In this document: positions 10,791 through 21,966 of the stretch, piece after piece
Layout of the letters: the number at the start of each line of letters is the position of its first letter
How positions within the stretch are numbered: position 1 is the stretch's first letter
Program-made: the position numbers and the translations under genes
Source: Mesocentrotus franciscanus
Lineage: Eukaryota; Echinodermata; Echinoidea; Camarodonta; Strongylocentrotidae
Assembly (NCBI GenBank): GCA_037976565.1
Contig: CP137683.1
Span: 3,233,111 to 3,297,110 of the forward strand
DNA length: 64,000 nt
Reading direction: 5' to 3'
The notes under the pieces: generated by a model
The model's database searches: none
What the model was told of the DNA's origin: nothing
The model's input: only the letters and a program-made list of their open reading frames with translations

Positions 10791-12463
10791 CTAGAATGGA
10801 TAAGGACCAGCAATTATATTGAGGAAAAAAATGAGATGTCTAGTATTCAGTACTAAAACAAAAGATGAATTGTAAGGTTGATGTTATGGAGGAGAAAGTT
10901 AACAAAATTGTATAAAGATTATAATGGCACTGACACCTTTGACAAATTAATTAAATGTTCTAACTGTATTATTGGACACATGCTCATATACACCCCCTCT
11001 GTCAAATAGATCTTTTCCTTCACTAGTATTCAAGGAAATTGAATTTCAGAAATTTTTTGAACAAAACAACTAAACAAGGTGCTCGCAAGATACATGTAAA
11101 TCTCTAAGAGTTGCCAATTCGTATTTGATAGATTTGACAAATTTGCAAATTCATAACTCATCCAAAATTTGATTTTTCTTGAAATTTTCACTGTTCTGTT
11201 TCTCAATTTATTTTGCCTGTATTATATGCAACTTAATTTCAGGGTAGATTTAACCCAATAGATATCTAGACTGTGCCACTGGACTTGGGAGGGGCAAAAC
11301 ATATCAGCTTTTAGTTTTACTGTGCTCCATATAGTTCTGTAAGGAAACCACCACTTTTTGAAGGCCCTGGTCATCCAAGACAACATGTTTAGCAATAAAA
11401 AGTAAGTCTTTTCCAAAGGTGTCTATATTTTTCGGGCTGTGTCGTGTGTGCATTGACTTAAAATTAATGCATTTTTGTTGGAAAATTGTCAGGAGGGACA
11501 AATTGCACCCTCCCCCTTGCCCCTCCTTTAAATACACTAGTGATTTACCCTTTAGGCCTTAAGTGATTTTTAAAAAAAAATAAGTGTCCCACATGTACAC
11601 ACCTGAAGGTCCCAACTGAGTAACTCGTACTGATCAAGAGTGGTATCTAACTTCATGTCCGACAGGCTCGTCCATTCATGGGTGTCACATGACTCTTCAT
11701 TGTCCGCTTCGTAGTCCGAGCACGTCTTGAACCATTGAGGGTAGAACCATTTGCCCCAACGATGAGACCCCTTAATGTATGTCACACAGGTTTCCTTGGC
11801 GACAGGGTCAACAGGCAGCCATATTGAACAGACCTGGGAAAAGGATCATGACGATCACATGACACTTTCATTTCTAAGAGATGGATGTAGAAGGCAATGT
11901 TTTGTCAAATCATCTTGGAGTAGGCCTATATAGGTACACTTCACAGTTAGCTGTCTGGGAATAACAATGTGTGCAACTATAAAATCCAATTGTATTTGAC
12001 ACACGGATCTCCTCTCACCCCTTATTTCATCTGTCTCTCTCTCTCTCTCTCTCTCACTTTGTCTCTGTCTCTGTCTGTCCCTCCCCTATGTGTCTCCTTC
12101 AGACTGTCTCTCCCTCTCAAAATTCTCTCTCTTCCTCTCTCCTGTCCCCACACTCCTTGCTCTCTCTCTCTCTCTCTCTCCCTCTCTCTTCCTTTCTCAC
12201 TCTGAAATCTGAATATCTCTCTTGATCTCGATCTCTCCAACTCACCTGGTCCCCATCAATTGGGAAGTAGGGTTGGTCTTGATGCCACGGTGTGATGCGA
12301 TCTGTTCCTGGTTCCTTACTAACTACCAGCTCATGGTAGAACACTACATGCTATAGAGTGAAGAGAAATATAAACATGTTATTCTGAATTACATCATCAT
12401 CACGTACCATTAGGCCTATAGGCCTATCACCACCCCTATCACCATCATTATCACCACCATTAC

Positions 12464-12498
<35 letters not shown>

Positions 12499-13124
12499 CC
12501 ATCACCTATTAACAGCCGCCACCACGACCACCATCATAATAAAAATTATAGAAAACAGATAGGAAATTAACTGTCACAATCATCACAATCTTTATTAATA
12601 TCAACATCAACATCACTAGCATCGCAGTCACCATTATCATCATTATCATCATCATTCTTCCATCATACATGTACTCTTCATCACCTTTCAACATCATCGT
12701 CATCATTAATAGCATTATCATTATCATTATCCTAATAACAATCACTGTCATCATCACAACAATCAACATCATCACATTCTTTGAGCGCATCTTCCTAGCA
12801 TCATTATTATCGTCACCACCACCACCACCATCCTAAATTAATCACCTTGCTCCCCATCAGTTTCCCGCAGATCTCTGCAGTAGGTGACTTCCTTACAAAC
12901 TCCTGAAATTCTGATATCCTCCACCAGTTAGCAAAGTCTGTGAAGTATCTGCCCGTCCCTTCCCCTTCGCTCTGCAGGACCTCCATTTTCTCTCCCGGAT
13001 CCTTCATGTTCCTTTCTATCCCCCTTTCTACAATCTCTAGCCAATCCCTGCTGAACGCCTGCCGCAAGCACACAGCCCCATTCTCCCTGAACTCACGAAT
13101 GATTTCATCGGACAAACACAACAT
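10554..13124 (-). CDS. Phytanoyl-CoA dioxygenase (PhyH) family protein, copy 1, four exons
   Basis: Predicted non-haem Fe(II)/2-oxoglutarate oxygenase of the PhyH family. Exons on the minus strand: 13124-12846, 12350-12246, 11833-11603, 10790-10554. All three introns are phase 0 with GT-AG ends, giving 283 aa, the usual size for the family. The ATG at 13124-13122 is preceded in frame by a TAA nine bases upstream, so it is a firm start unless a 5' exon exists. His116 and Asp118 (TPWHQDQPY) form the first two iron ligands, His218 (LRTLHMAPANHS) the third, and Arg230/231 (PRRVLSTRW) the likely 2-oxoglutarate anchor. There is no C-terminal SKL-type peroxisomal signal. The sequence resembles bacterial-type PhyH proteins as much as animal PHYH, so the substrate is not assignable. 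Confidence 0.93.
11603..11833 (-). CDS. PhyH copy 1, exon 3
   Basis: 77 codons between acceptor ttttcccag and donor gtgtgt. It contains VCSIWLPVDPVAKETCVTYI followed by KGSHRWGKWF, the conserved core strand and GSH motif of the family. Confidence 0.92.
12025..12240 (+). repeat. (CT)n tract in PhyH copy 1 intron 2
   Basis: Runs of tctctc, differing in length and content from copy 2 (31868-32110). On the coding strand this is (AG)n. Confidence 0.9.
12246..12350 (-). CDS. PhyH copy 1, exon 2 (HxD iron ligands)
   Basis: 35 codons between acceptor ctctatag and donor gtgagt. It contains HELVVSKEPGTDRITPWHQD and then QPYFPIDGDQ. Confidence 0.92.
12400..12835 (+). repeat. (ATC)n/(ACC)n microsatellite in PhyH copy 1 intron 1
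   Basis: Imperfect atc, acc and atcatt triplets fill nearly the whole intron; copy 2 is shorter in one stretch and longer in another. Confidence 0.9.
12846..13124 (-). CDS. PhyH copy 1, exon 1
   Basis: 93 codons starting MLCLSDEIIREFRENGAVCL and ending AEICGKLMGSK; donor gtgatt. Confidence 0.88.
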
Positions 13125-13791
13125 AGTCAAGATTTACTGTTGATTGAAAGGAACAACAATAGAAGTTATGTTGATGATATAATTGATTATACTGAATATA
13201 AACACAAAGAGTGTAGACGATTTACCTGTACTTTTGTAAAGGATGGACTTGTCTTAATAATAACATGTTGCAATGACTTTCATGACATCAACTGCAGGGC
13301 ATTTCTAAAGGCAAAACCTTATGGAAGTCATTACATATATACACATTCAATAACGCCTTACCAAATACTGGAACATTGCTTGAGTAACTTTTACTGGGTA
13401 GTGTCTCACAAAACCGTCATAATTAGTACAAGTTCACCAACATCCCATTGAAATGCGTGTACTAAGTTTAAGTTACCCCGGTAAGCTGAATTTGGTTCAA
13501 ATAAACTTATTGGAAGCAATTTTATGCGATCCTACAATATTCGGTGATCGTTGTCGCGGTTGAAATCGAGTCTAAAGTGATGAAATTGTAAATAATAAAC
13601 TCTTGATGTTGTATAGCTCCCTCTCAAGGTCAAGATATTAATTTAACTATAAAACAATGTTTCTTGACTAAATCGACCGATTGGCTATTCCCGTTTGGAA
13701 ATTTTATATATATCACAACTACATATTCTGAGATTTTCACGGTCGCGCAGCTACCATTTTATGGCTGTAGGCGGGCGCTATTTGAAATTTA

Positions 13792-13826
13792 TCAAAATTT
13801 ACCGGGAGCACCGGTAAATTTTGATT
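13792..13826. repeat. Perfect short palindrome
   Basis: atcaaaatttaccgg, five bases, ccggtaaattttgat: a 15-bp perfect stem upstream of the PhyH gene. It is retained unchanged in copy 2 at about 33685-33719. Confidence 0.85.
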
Positions 13827-14107
13827 ATTCAATTTCTCGAAAGCAGAAGTGCTTTAGCTAGGGCTAAATTTTCTAGTCCTTATAATACATCCACAGGGGC
13901 ATCCAAATATATCAAAATTGTAAAGAATCACTATCCAGCCAATTTTCAAATTTTCCCAAAACTGGTTATCCTATGCTTTAGTGTGTTTTATTATTTTTGG
14001 TTCCTAACTTTAGTCAACACCTCTACATACATCATACATGTACATGTATATACGTTGTGTATATAGTACCTAGTCATACGGCCGTGCACCTGGGCAGGTG
14101 ACACACG

Positions 14108-15130
14108 TACACTGGTTATTGAATCTACAGACCTACTTGTTCAATATGGCCTGCTTTAATTCAAAAGGGGATATATATATATTACCTACTTCGTTTTTAA
14201 GGGGTTTTATTAATTATGAACAGAGGGTAGGATTGTTTTAGGGTGATGAGAAGGGGGTGGGTATATTAGTCATGTAGCCTGGATGGTTAAGCCAGCTAGG
14301 GGGGAGGGGGGTGTTAAAGGTATAGACCAGTTTTGGAAATGCCTCCCTCTCAAAAAATGAAATGGAAGCTCTTAGTACCAATCATGTGAAAGAATATGTT
14401 TTGACTAATACGTGATGATATACACATTTTTCCGGGAAACCGCCTACTAATTGATATATTTGGTAAATTATCATATCGATCCGGACCGGATATCGCGTAT
14501 ATAGTCCCATATACATCTTTCTGTGTACGTACAGTGCTTGTAACTTTAACAAGACTGGGCCAAATTTATTCTTATCATTTAGATGATTCCAGAACCTTGC
14601 AGTAGGCCCTAATAGATGATCCTGTTCTGATCGATTCCACAACGTTTCTTTCACAATGCAATTGCATGACGTACTAGAACTGGTCTATATATATACCTTT
14701 AAGGGAATATATAGATCGATCAGGAGTAGGCCTAGACTATTTCTACCTACATTATGTTTGAAGGGGTTAATATGTACAGTTGGTATAGGATTGTTGTAGG
14801 GTGATGAGAAGGGAGTGGGCATGCATATTCATGTAGCTTGGATGGTCAAGGGCTAGCAGGGGAGGAGGGGAATTATTTGGCAGCATCGATCCCCTTTAAC
14901 CACCAATCCATGCACCCCCTGCTAGTGTGCAATAGCCCATTATGGCCTTACCCTACATCCAGGCTACATGACTATATATATGCCTTCTCATCACCCTAAA
15001 ACTATCCTACCCACTGTTCATAATTAATAGAACCCCTTCAAACCAATTAGGTAATACTCATATAATATCCCCCTTTGGATCAAGCAGGCCATTAAAAAAG
15101 GAGGTCTGTAGATTCAATAACCAGTGTCAC
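14108..15130. mobile_element. Large foldback element upstream of PhyH copy 1
   Basis: Left arm 14108-14320 (cactggttattgaatctaca ... ggtgatgagaag ... atgtagcctggatgg) is inverted at 14885-15130. A third partial arm in left orientation occurs at 14755-14880. No coding frame. Another foldback is nested at 14316-14701. Confidence 0.85.
14316..14701. mobile_element. Nested MITE, ends AAAGGTATAGACCAGTT
   Basis: aaaggtatagaccagtt at the left; aactggtctatatatatacc then ttt at the right. It interrupts the larger foldback. In copy 2 the outer few bases of the left end are lost. Confidence 0.75.
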
Positions 15131-15516
15131 TTTAAACCCGCGAATGACAACTACACAACGTATATATAATTATGCATGTAAAGGTGTTGACTGACGTGAG
15201 GAACCAGAAATAATCAAACACACTTAAGTATAGCTAGGATACCCCCCAAACTTTGTATTACCTCACGCGTTTCAATGGGATCGGGATGTCGCGGTGAACT
15301 TGTACTTATGTCATGACGGTTTCATGAAACGCTGCTCTGATTCTCACACTCCTACAATGCATGAAGTCTAATAAACCGTAAACGAACTGGCCTTTCAATT
15401 CAATAAACATTTGCTTCCTCCACAAGAACAATCTAATTAATCCAATTCAATAAACATTTTGCTTAATTCCTCCACAAGAACAAAATGAATATACATGTAT
15501 CTGATCTATTATCATG

Positions 15517-15779
15517 ATATGAAGAGTTTCATTCCAAAAGGAGCTAAATCCATTGTTGTAACTTCGGACAAAAAAGGATTGGTTTACCAGATTTTGTACA
15601 GGCGTCTATGGAAAGGTGATATTAGAAAGTGCAATTTTTCATAATTGCTCCTAAAATGTAGGTAAATACTTTTGTTGAAAGACGGGTACTTAAGTTAAGT
15701 GAACAATGTTCTGATATCAATAACTCAATTTTCATCAAAAGTGGATTTAGCTCCTTTTGGAATTAAACTCTTCATATAT
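15517..15779. mobile_element. Foldback MITE, ends ATGAAGAGTTTCATTCCAAA
   Basis: Left end tatgaagagtttcattccaa through gctaaatcca and its inverted copy ending at 15777. The same element is in copy 2 at about 35383-35640. Confidence 0.85.
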
Positions 15780-16631
15780 AAGTTATAACTTCATTGCTCA
15801 CCTTATAAAGGCTACATACAATCCAAACAAAGTCAGCTACATGACATGTTAACTCAAAACAAGCTAGCAGAGACAATCGGCACCGCTGTTTACAAATTGT
15901 TGATCAAATACTGTGCACTATAGCTGGCGACACAATAATAGGCGAATCTTTCTTGGCTATAGGCTATAGCTAGCTAGCTATGTAGGCACACAGCCTTGTT
16001 TCCCTTGCAAACTAGGTGGCAAAGGTCATTTCGTCAATAAATTTCTGGTCCCTATTTGTATCCAACAGTCTATATGAGCCATATTTATTATTTATACTAG
16101 CATAGATGCTTTGCAATTGGTAACATATATGTAGGTCTTTTCAATAAGGATAAATAAAAACAAAAACCAAACAAATTAACAAACACAATATTAATTGTAT
16201 CTTGTCGATATGCATCTTCAGTGAGAGGTTGGAGGATATAAAACCATGCAAATTAATATTAACAAACCATCAACTTAATTGGCCTTTATACTTTACGCCC
16301 ACTTAACGAAATCAATTATTTTAAGGTGTTATTATATGTCTCAATAATGCTAGAGATAAGAATATGTCAATGGTTGAAAACTTCAGTGGTATATAATATA
16401 TACGACTACATGTATACGTACAAATCAACAATATCTTACTTCTCGATCCTGCAATATTCGACACCCCCTCACCCCACCCCGCCGTTCACCCTCAGACTGG
16501 TCTGTCGATCTCATTCTGTCTTTCTCACTGTTTCTCGACCTCGATCTCCCGTTCCTTTGAATTTCTCGATCTTTATTTTCACATCCCCCCCCCCTCTCTC
16601 TCTCTCTTTTCTCTCTAGCTTCTATATAATC

Positions 16632-16699
16632 AGGTGGGCTGTATATCATACAGACCACCTTATGTTTTCGTTAGAATTGCCTTTATTTATTATTTATTC
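16632..16699 (+). repeat. Solo AGGTGGGCTGT palindrome, 68-bp unit
   Basis: AGGTGGGCTGT, seven bases, ACAGACCACCT, then a T-rich segment. The same 68 bases are repeated at the start of the next element (16700). It marks the exact point where copy 1 departs from copy 2. Confidence 0.85.
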
Positions 16700-18537
16700 A
16701 GGTGGGCTGTATATAATACAGACCACCTTATGTTTTCGTTAGAATTGCCTTTATTATTTATTTATTTATTTCTTTATTTTTCTTATTTCCACCCACTTTT
16801 TTGTTAGCAAGATAACTTGAAAATGGCTCAATCAAATGCCTTGAAATTTGTCACACATATGTATAGGCATATGGACAAAGCAAAATAACGTTTTCAACCT
16901 TGACCTTGACTGATGACGTCATCTAGGCGCCATTTTGTAAAATTTTCTGAAAATCTACTCATGATCATATCTTCATAACGAAAAGTCATTTCTCATTCAT
17001 ATTTATCATGATCAAGGTCAATATCCGTCCGGTCAATTTCAGGTCAAAAACGCGCGCGCATGCGTACGTCCGCGCGTAGCGCGCGCAAAATTCAAAATGT
17101 TCCAAATCGTCTCAAATTCATTTTTGATACGTTTTAGGCCATTTTAAGCATTTTATAAAAAATCGCGCACACGCACATGCGCGCGCGTTTTCGCGCGTAA
17201 CACCATTACACAACATAGAATCGCCATTTTTTTTTCTTGATATGATATTTCCCATATTTTTTCGAACAATTTGATACCATGTTTATCTCTTTAATGACCA
17301 TTAATAACAAGATGAGCGTCCATTCAAGATAAATGTCCGTGCGCGCGAGCTCTTGTAATACATAGCATATATGGGCAAAAACATGCCTATACAAAATTCA
17401 TTGTAACTCTTCAGAATGGATGAGAACTCCCAATTTTTTTCATATTTAGATAGATTATGAGTCGGAGATATGATTTCATGTCTCATTTGACCCTCAATTA
17501 ACTCATGACGTCATCATAATGGCCTCCGAACTCAAAATTTCAATTTGCATATTATGACGTCAGCATATTTTTGGAAAATTGATTGTATCTCTGTAAATAT
17601 TGATTGATTTTCTTCCAAATTTTGATATGTTCTAGCTGAGACAATTTTCTACAAATGCAGTTACCACGATTTTTCATTTTGACAAAGGCATCATGGCGTA
17701 TTTTTGCGATTAAAGGAGGCATGTCAATTTTTCACATTTTGCGTGTATTCTCTATGGGACATGACTTTTTTCAAAACTGGATTCTACATTCCGTCTTTCG
17801 CGAGCAATATCTCCGTCGTTTTAGTTTTGTTTTCGCTGAGCTTCGAGTATGTTGTAGCTGAGACAATAAGCTATCACAAGTGTGCCCTTTATTTTTCGAT
17901 CAGATGCCGGGATCATGCTCATATTTCACTTGCAAAGTGGGATTTGAGAATTCCATTTTCCGTTCACGTGTAATGTCTATGTGGATTATTTTGGTATAGT
18001 GGTCATAGCACTTGCCTCCCATTCCGGCGACCCAAGTTCGATTCCTGGTGGGTCAATTTTTTTTTTTTTTTTTTGCCGTCGTTTTGAATTTGATTTTATG
18101 ATCTTCTTCGACTATTATAACATATTATCATATACTATCACAAACAATGTAATAAAATGCCTAATTTTGCGTGTTATATCTATGGGAGAAATATGTCAAT
18201 CGTTTGAGTACAACCTTATGGGAAATCTGAGTCCTTGTCGTGTATTAATTTTTATTCATAGTTGGATAGAGTATGAGTCGGAGATATGATTTCTTATAAA
18301 AAAACAAAATCTAGAAAATGCATATTTCATTTTGATATTTAGATTTGAGGGTCAAAGGTCAAATATACTGTACATGGTTTCTCTAAAACCATGCATTGTA
18401 TAGACTTGAAATTTGGCACACTAATAGACCTGAATAAGGGGATTATTTCAAAAAATAAGGTCAAACCTTGCCAATGTTATCTTAACTACTTAGTATGTCA
18501 CTAAACATGTGTGGCATGCACTTGGAACAGCCCACCT
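16700..18537 (+). mobile_element. AGGTGGGCTGT-terminus repeat element, unit 1 (1.84 kb)
   Basis: Perfect 11-bp terminal inverted repeats AGGTGGGCTGT (16700-16710) and ACAGCCCACCT (18527-18537). The interior has two blocks of alternating purine/pyrimidine CGCG sequence (17049-17095, 17162-17205), TGACGTCA-type motifs (16913, 17509, 17554) and a tRNA-Gly-like pol III module followed by a T-run. No long protein frame; short open frames shared with unit 2 follow from DNA identity. Probably a non-autonomous DNA transposon or composite; superfamily not assignable. Confidence 0.75.
17990..18074 (+). ncRNA. tRNA-Gly-like pol III promoter module with oligo-T, unit 1
   Basis: A-box TGGTATAGTGG and B-box AGTTCGATTCC at tRNA spacing, with GCCTCCCATT at the anticodon position (CCC, Gly-like), then 19 or more T. 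The acceptor arm does not pair, so this is a tRNA-derived sequence rather than a tRNA gene. Confidence 0.7.
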
Positions 18538-18571
18538 ATACTTGTTATTAACAAGTATTACATGTCTAGTT

Positions 18572-20106
18572 AGGTGGTCTGTCGGCATCGACAGATCACC
18601 TATTGTTTTTGTCAGAATTTTCTTTCTTTATTATTATTATTATTATTCTTTATTTTTATTTATTTCTACCCCTTTTTTTGTTCCAAGGATAACTCAAGAT
18701 CAGTTTTGTCAATTTCTTTCAATTTTGGCACAGTCATGGGTCATAGTCATGAGACGTGACAGGAACATTTTCAAGGTCATCAGGTCTTCATGACGTCATC
18801 CAGGCGCCATTTTGTGTTTTTTTTGGTACTTTCAACTCATGATCATATCTTCATAACGGAAAGTCATTTCTCATTCATATTTATCATGATCAAGGTCAAT
18901 ATCCGTCCGGTCAATTTCAGGTCAAAAACGCGCGCATGCGTACGTCCGCGCGTGAGCGCGCGCAAAATTTCAAAATGCTCCAAATCGTCTCAAATTCATT
19001 TTGGATACGTTTCAGGCCATTTTAAGCATTTCGCAAAAAAAAGCGCACACGCACATGCGCGTGCGTTTTCGCGCGTAACACCATTACACAACATAAAATC
19101 GCCATTTTTTTTTCTTTCATGATATTTCCCATATTTTTTCAAACAATTTGATACCATGTTTATCTCTTATTGACCATTAATAACAAAATGAGCGTCCATT
19201 CAATATAAATGTCCGTGCGCGCGAGCTCTTGTAATACATAGCATATATGGGCAAAAACATGCCTATACAAAATTCATTGTAACTCTTCAGAATGGATGGG
19301 AACTCCCAATTTTTTTCATATTTGGATAGATTATGAGTCGGAGATATGATTTCATGTCTCATTTGACCCTCAATTAACTCATGACGTCATCATAATGGCC
19401 TCCGAACTCAAAATTTCAATTTGCATATTATGACGTCAGCATATTTTTGGAAAATTGATTGTATCTCTGTAAATATTGATCGATTTTCTTCCAAATTTTG
19501 ATATGTTCTAGCTGAGACAATTCTCTACAAATGCAGTCACCACGATTTTTCATTTTGACAAAGGCATCATGGCGTATTTTTGCGATTAAAGGAGGCATGT
19601 CAATTTTTCACATTTTGCGTGTATTCTCTATGGGACATGACTTTTCTCAAAACTGGATTCTACATTCCGTCTTTCGCGAGCAATATCTCCGTCGTTTTAG
19701 TTTTGTTTTTGCTGAGCTTCGAGTATGTTGTAGCTGAGACAATAAGCTATCACAAGTGTGCCCTTTATTTTTCGATCAGATGCCGGGATCATGCTCATAT
19801 TTCACTTGCAAAGTGAGATTTGAGAATTCCATTTTCCGTTCACGTGTAATGTCTATGTGGATTATTTTGGTATAGTGGTCATAGCACTTGCCTCCCATTC
19901 CGGCGACCCAAGTTCGATTCCTGGTGGGTCATTTTTTTTTTTTTTTTTGCCGTCGTTTTAAATTTGATTTTATGATCTTCTTCGACTATTATAACATATT
20001 ATCATATACAATCACAAACAATGTAATAAAATGCCTAATTTTGCGTGTTATATCTATGGGAGAAGAATGTCAATCGTTTGAGTACAACCCTATGGGAAAT
20101 CTGGTA
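18572..20106 (+). mobile_element. AGGTGGTCTGT-terminus repeat element, unit 2 (3' truncated)
   Basis: Starts AGGTGGTCTGTC, six bases, GACAGATCACCT, then parallels unit 1 at a constant offset of about 1876 bases with few differences. It breaks off near 20106 into unrelated CT-rich sequence. CGCG blocks are at 18927-18965 and 19040-19078. Confidence 0.8.
19866..19948 (+). ncRNA. tRNA-Gly-like pol III promoter module with oligo-T, unit 2
   Basis: Identical A-box, B-box and anticodon region to the unit 1 copy, followed by 17 T. Confidence 0.7.
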
Positions 20107-20194
20107 TTAAACCTAATATAGGGTGTATCTCCCAACTCTGCTACAATATCAAATCACCTTGCTAGTCTCCTTCCCAGACGTTTTTACTTTTCCA

Positions 20195-20625
20195 GTTATT
20201 CAGCCCAAGGTATATGCATGTTTACGTCTCTCCCGTGGACATAGAATTGTTTACTTGTCTATACTTCTCTCTTTCTCTATATTAAATTCTATTTATGCTG
20301 GATATATTGAATGCATCGTTCTCCATTGCATCTCTCTCTTTCTCCTCTCTCTTGCTCTGTTTCCCTTCTCCTCTCTTATTTTGCCCCTCTCCTTCTCTTG
20401 CTCTGTCTCTGCATATATATCTCTCTCTACTCTTTTACCCTCTCCCTCTCTCTCTGCCTCCCTCTACCTCGACCTCTTGCCTTGCCTCCCTCTTATTCTC
20501 TTGCTCTGTCTCCCTCTGCCTCTGCCCTTCTCTTTTCTTCTCTCTCACCCTCTACCTCTCCCGCCTGCTCTGGTTCTCGTTCTCCTATTATGTCTTGTAA
20601 TGTTCCTAATTTTCTATAGCTCTGC
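20195..20625 (+). repeat. CT-rich segment with ttattcagccc leader
   Basis: Begins ttattcagcccaaggtat...gtttacgtctctccc and continues as TCTC/CCTC pyrimidines. A related module is at 21967-22300, so the pyrimidine tract belongs to a repeat family. Confidence 0.7.
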
Positions 20626-20635
20626 CCTTTGCCCT

Positions 20636-20890
20636 TTGGCCTTGGAACTCAAAATACGAATTTGCATATTATGACGTCAGCATATTTATGGAAAATTGAT
20701 TGTATCTCTGTAAATATGATCAATTTTCATCCAAATTTTGATATGTTGTAGCTAAGATGATTGTCTTCAAGATCAGTCACCACCAATTTTCATTTTGATG
20801 AAGTCATCATAGTGAAAATTTCGATTAAAGGCGACATGTCAGAATTTTCTTAATTTGCGTGTTATGCCTATAAGGACTCTTCGTTCACGT
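20636..20890 (+). mobile_element. Diverged internal fragment of the AGGTGG-terminus family
   Basis: Matches 17531-17740 (gcatattatgacgtcagcat ... gattgtatctctgtaaat ... tttcattttga) with more substitutions than between units 1 and 2, so an older copy. Confidence 0.75.
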
Positions 20891-20934
20891 CATGCATCTA
20901 CGTGTCATTGTTCTTTGAGCAGTATCTCGCTTAT

Positions 20935-21125
20935 TCACCCTCTCCCTGTCTCCCTCTCCCTCTCTTGCTCTGCCTCCCTCTTCTTCTGCTCTAGCTGATG
21001 TCTCCTTCGATCTGTCTCTGCCTCTCTCTTTCTCGATCTACTCTCTCACCCTCTCCTTTTCCCGCCTTTGCCTCCCGTTCTCCCTCTTTTATGTCTTATA
21101 GGATGTTCCTTAATTTCCTCTAGCT
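20935..21125 (+). repeat. CT-rich low-complexity segment
   Basis: tctccctctccctctcttgc-type pyrimidines, non-coding. Confidence 0.7.
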
Positions 21126-21269
21126 CTTTCCTTTGCCCTTTGTATTCTTATTTCACCCCTACCATGTTTCCTTATACTATCCTCTCTCCTTCCAAGTGTA
21201 TGCATTCTGATTCCTCTTTCATCCCTCGGTCCATATATGCAGCTCATGAATTTTTACATGACTATAACA

Positions 21270-21612
21270 CATCTCACCATTTTTCATTTTGATGACGTCA
21301 TCACAGTGAAAATTTCGATTAAATGTGACATGTCAGAATTTTCTCAATTTGCGTGTCATGCCTATATATTGGAGGTGACTTTTTCTGAAATCTGCATTCT
21401 ACATTCCAGTCTTGTTTGAGCAATATCTCGATTATTTTTTCTCGATTTTCTGCCAGCTTCGAATATGTTGTAGCTGAGAAAATTCTCTACACTTAAGTTC
21501 ACAATTAAAAAAAAATCAGATGTTGGGATCATGGCGATATTTTAACGACAAGATGTGATTTGAGAATCCTATTTTTCGTTTACGTGTAATGTTTATGTGG
21601 AGTATTTTGGAA
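21270..21612 (+). mobile_element. Second diverged fragment of the AGGTGG-terminus family
   Basis: Follows the order of 17680-17995 (tttcattttgatgacgtcat, ttgcgtgtcatgcctat, gagcaatatctcg, cgtgtaatgtttatgtggag), then stops before the tRNA-like module. Confidence 0.75.
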
Positions 21613-21692
21613 TTCTAGACAAAAAAGGGTGGGGCGCTTCGGGGGACAGCTCGACCAACTCTTTTTCTCCTCATGATTTCATGATCTAAAAT

Positions 21693-21958
21693 CCCTCATC
21701 TCAGATAAAATTGTCATTTTATGTATTAATTATGCTTTTATAAACACCTAACCCTAACCCAAAAACCTAACCTAACCATAACTCTAACCCGGCGAATGTA
21801 CGCCTTCGGCTAGTCAAAAATATATTCTCGTTGCAAAGAATATCAGCTTTATTCTTTTGAACAGCTCTCAAAATACTCACAATTTCCATGTTCCCTGTCA
21901 TGACTGTGTTAATTATAAAAGCATTAATACATAAAATGACAATTTTATCTACGATGAG
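21693..21958. repeat. Foldback with ~50-base arms
   Basis: cagataaaattgtcatttta and tgtattaatta at the left (21693-21743) are inverted at 21909-21958. The spacer holds several CCTAACC motifs. Confidence 0.8.
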
Positions 21959-21966
21959 TTATTTCC

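Larger units (their letters stand above)
10530..16630. repeat. 6.1-kb near-identical direct duplicate, copy 1
   Basis: Matches 30371-36487 almost base for base, with scattered substitutions, indels and length differences in microsatellites. The left limit is set by the assembly gap on the copy-2 side. The right limit is sharp: after the shared tctatataat this copy runs into an AGGTGG-terminus repeat, while copy 2 runs into an AATTC repeat. Confidence 0.97.

Noticed and set aside
10544..10822. Plus-strand 92-codon frame identical at 30385-30663
   Set aside because: Antisense shadow of PhyH exon 4; the minus strand carries the family motifs and splice sites.
12435..12500. CRISPR-like or regularly spaced array
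   Set aside because: Simple ATC microsatellite; no spacers, and the genome is animal.
17655..17973. Open frames shared by the two AGGTGG-family units (also 19531-19816)
   Set aside because: They are conserved only because the DNA is nearly identical; overlapping frames are equally open and no family motif is present.
17990..18060. Functional tRNA-Gly gene
   Set aside because: A- and B-boxes are good but the acceptor stem and anticodon stem do not pair properly, and the copy is embedded in a repeat.
20123..20674. 183-codon Leu/Ser-rich frame
   Set aside because: Arises from CT-rich low-complexity repeat; several overlapping frames are equally open.
21744..21800. CCTAACCC motifs as an interstitial telomere
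   Set aside because: Only a few irregular copies inside a foldback spacer; not a telomeric array.
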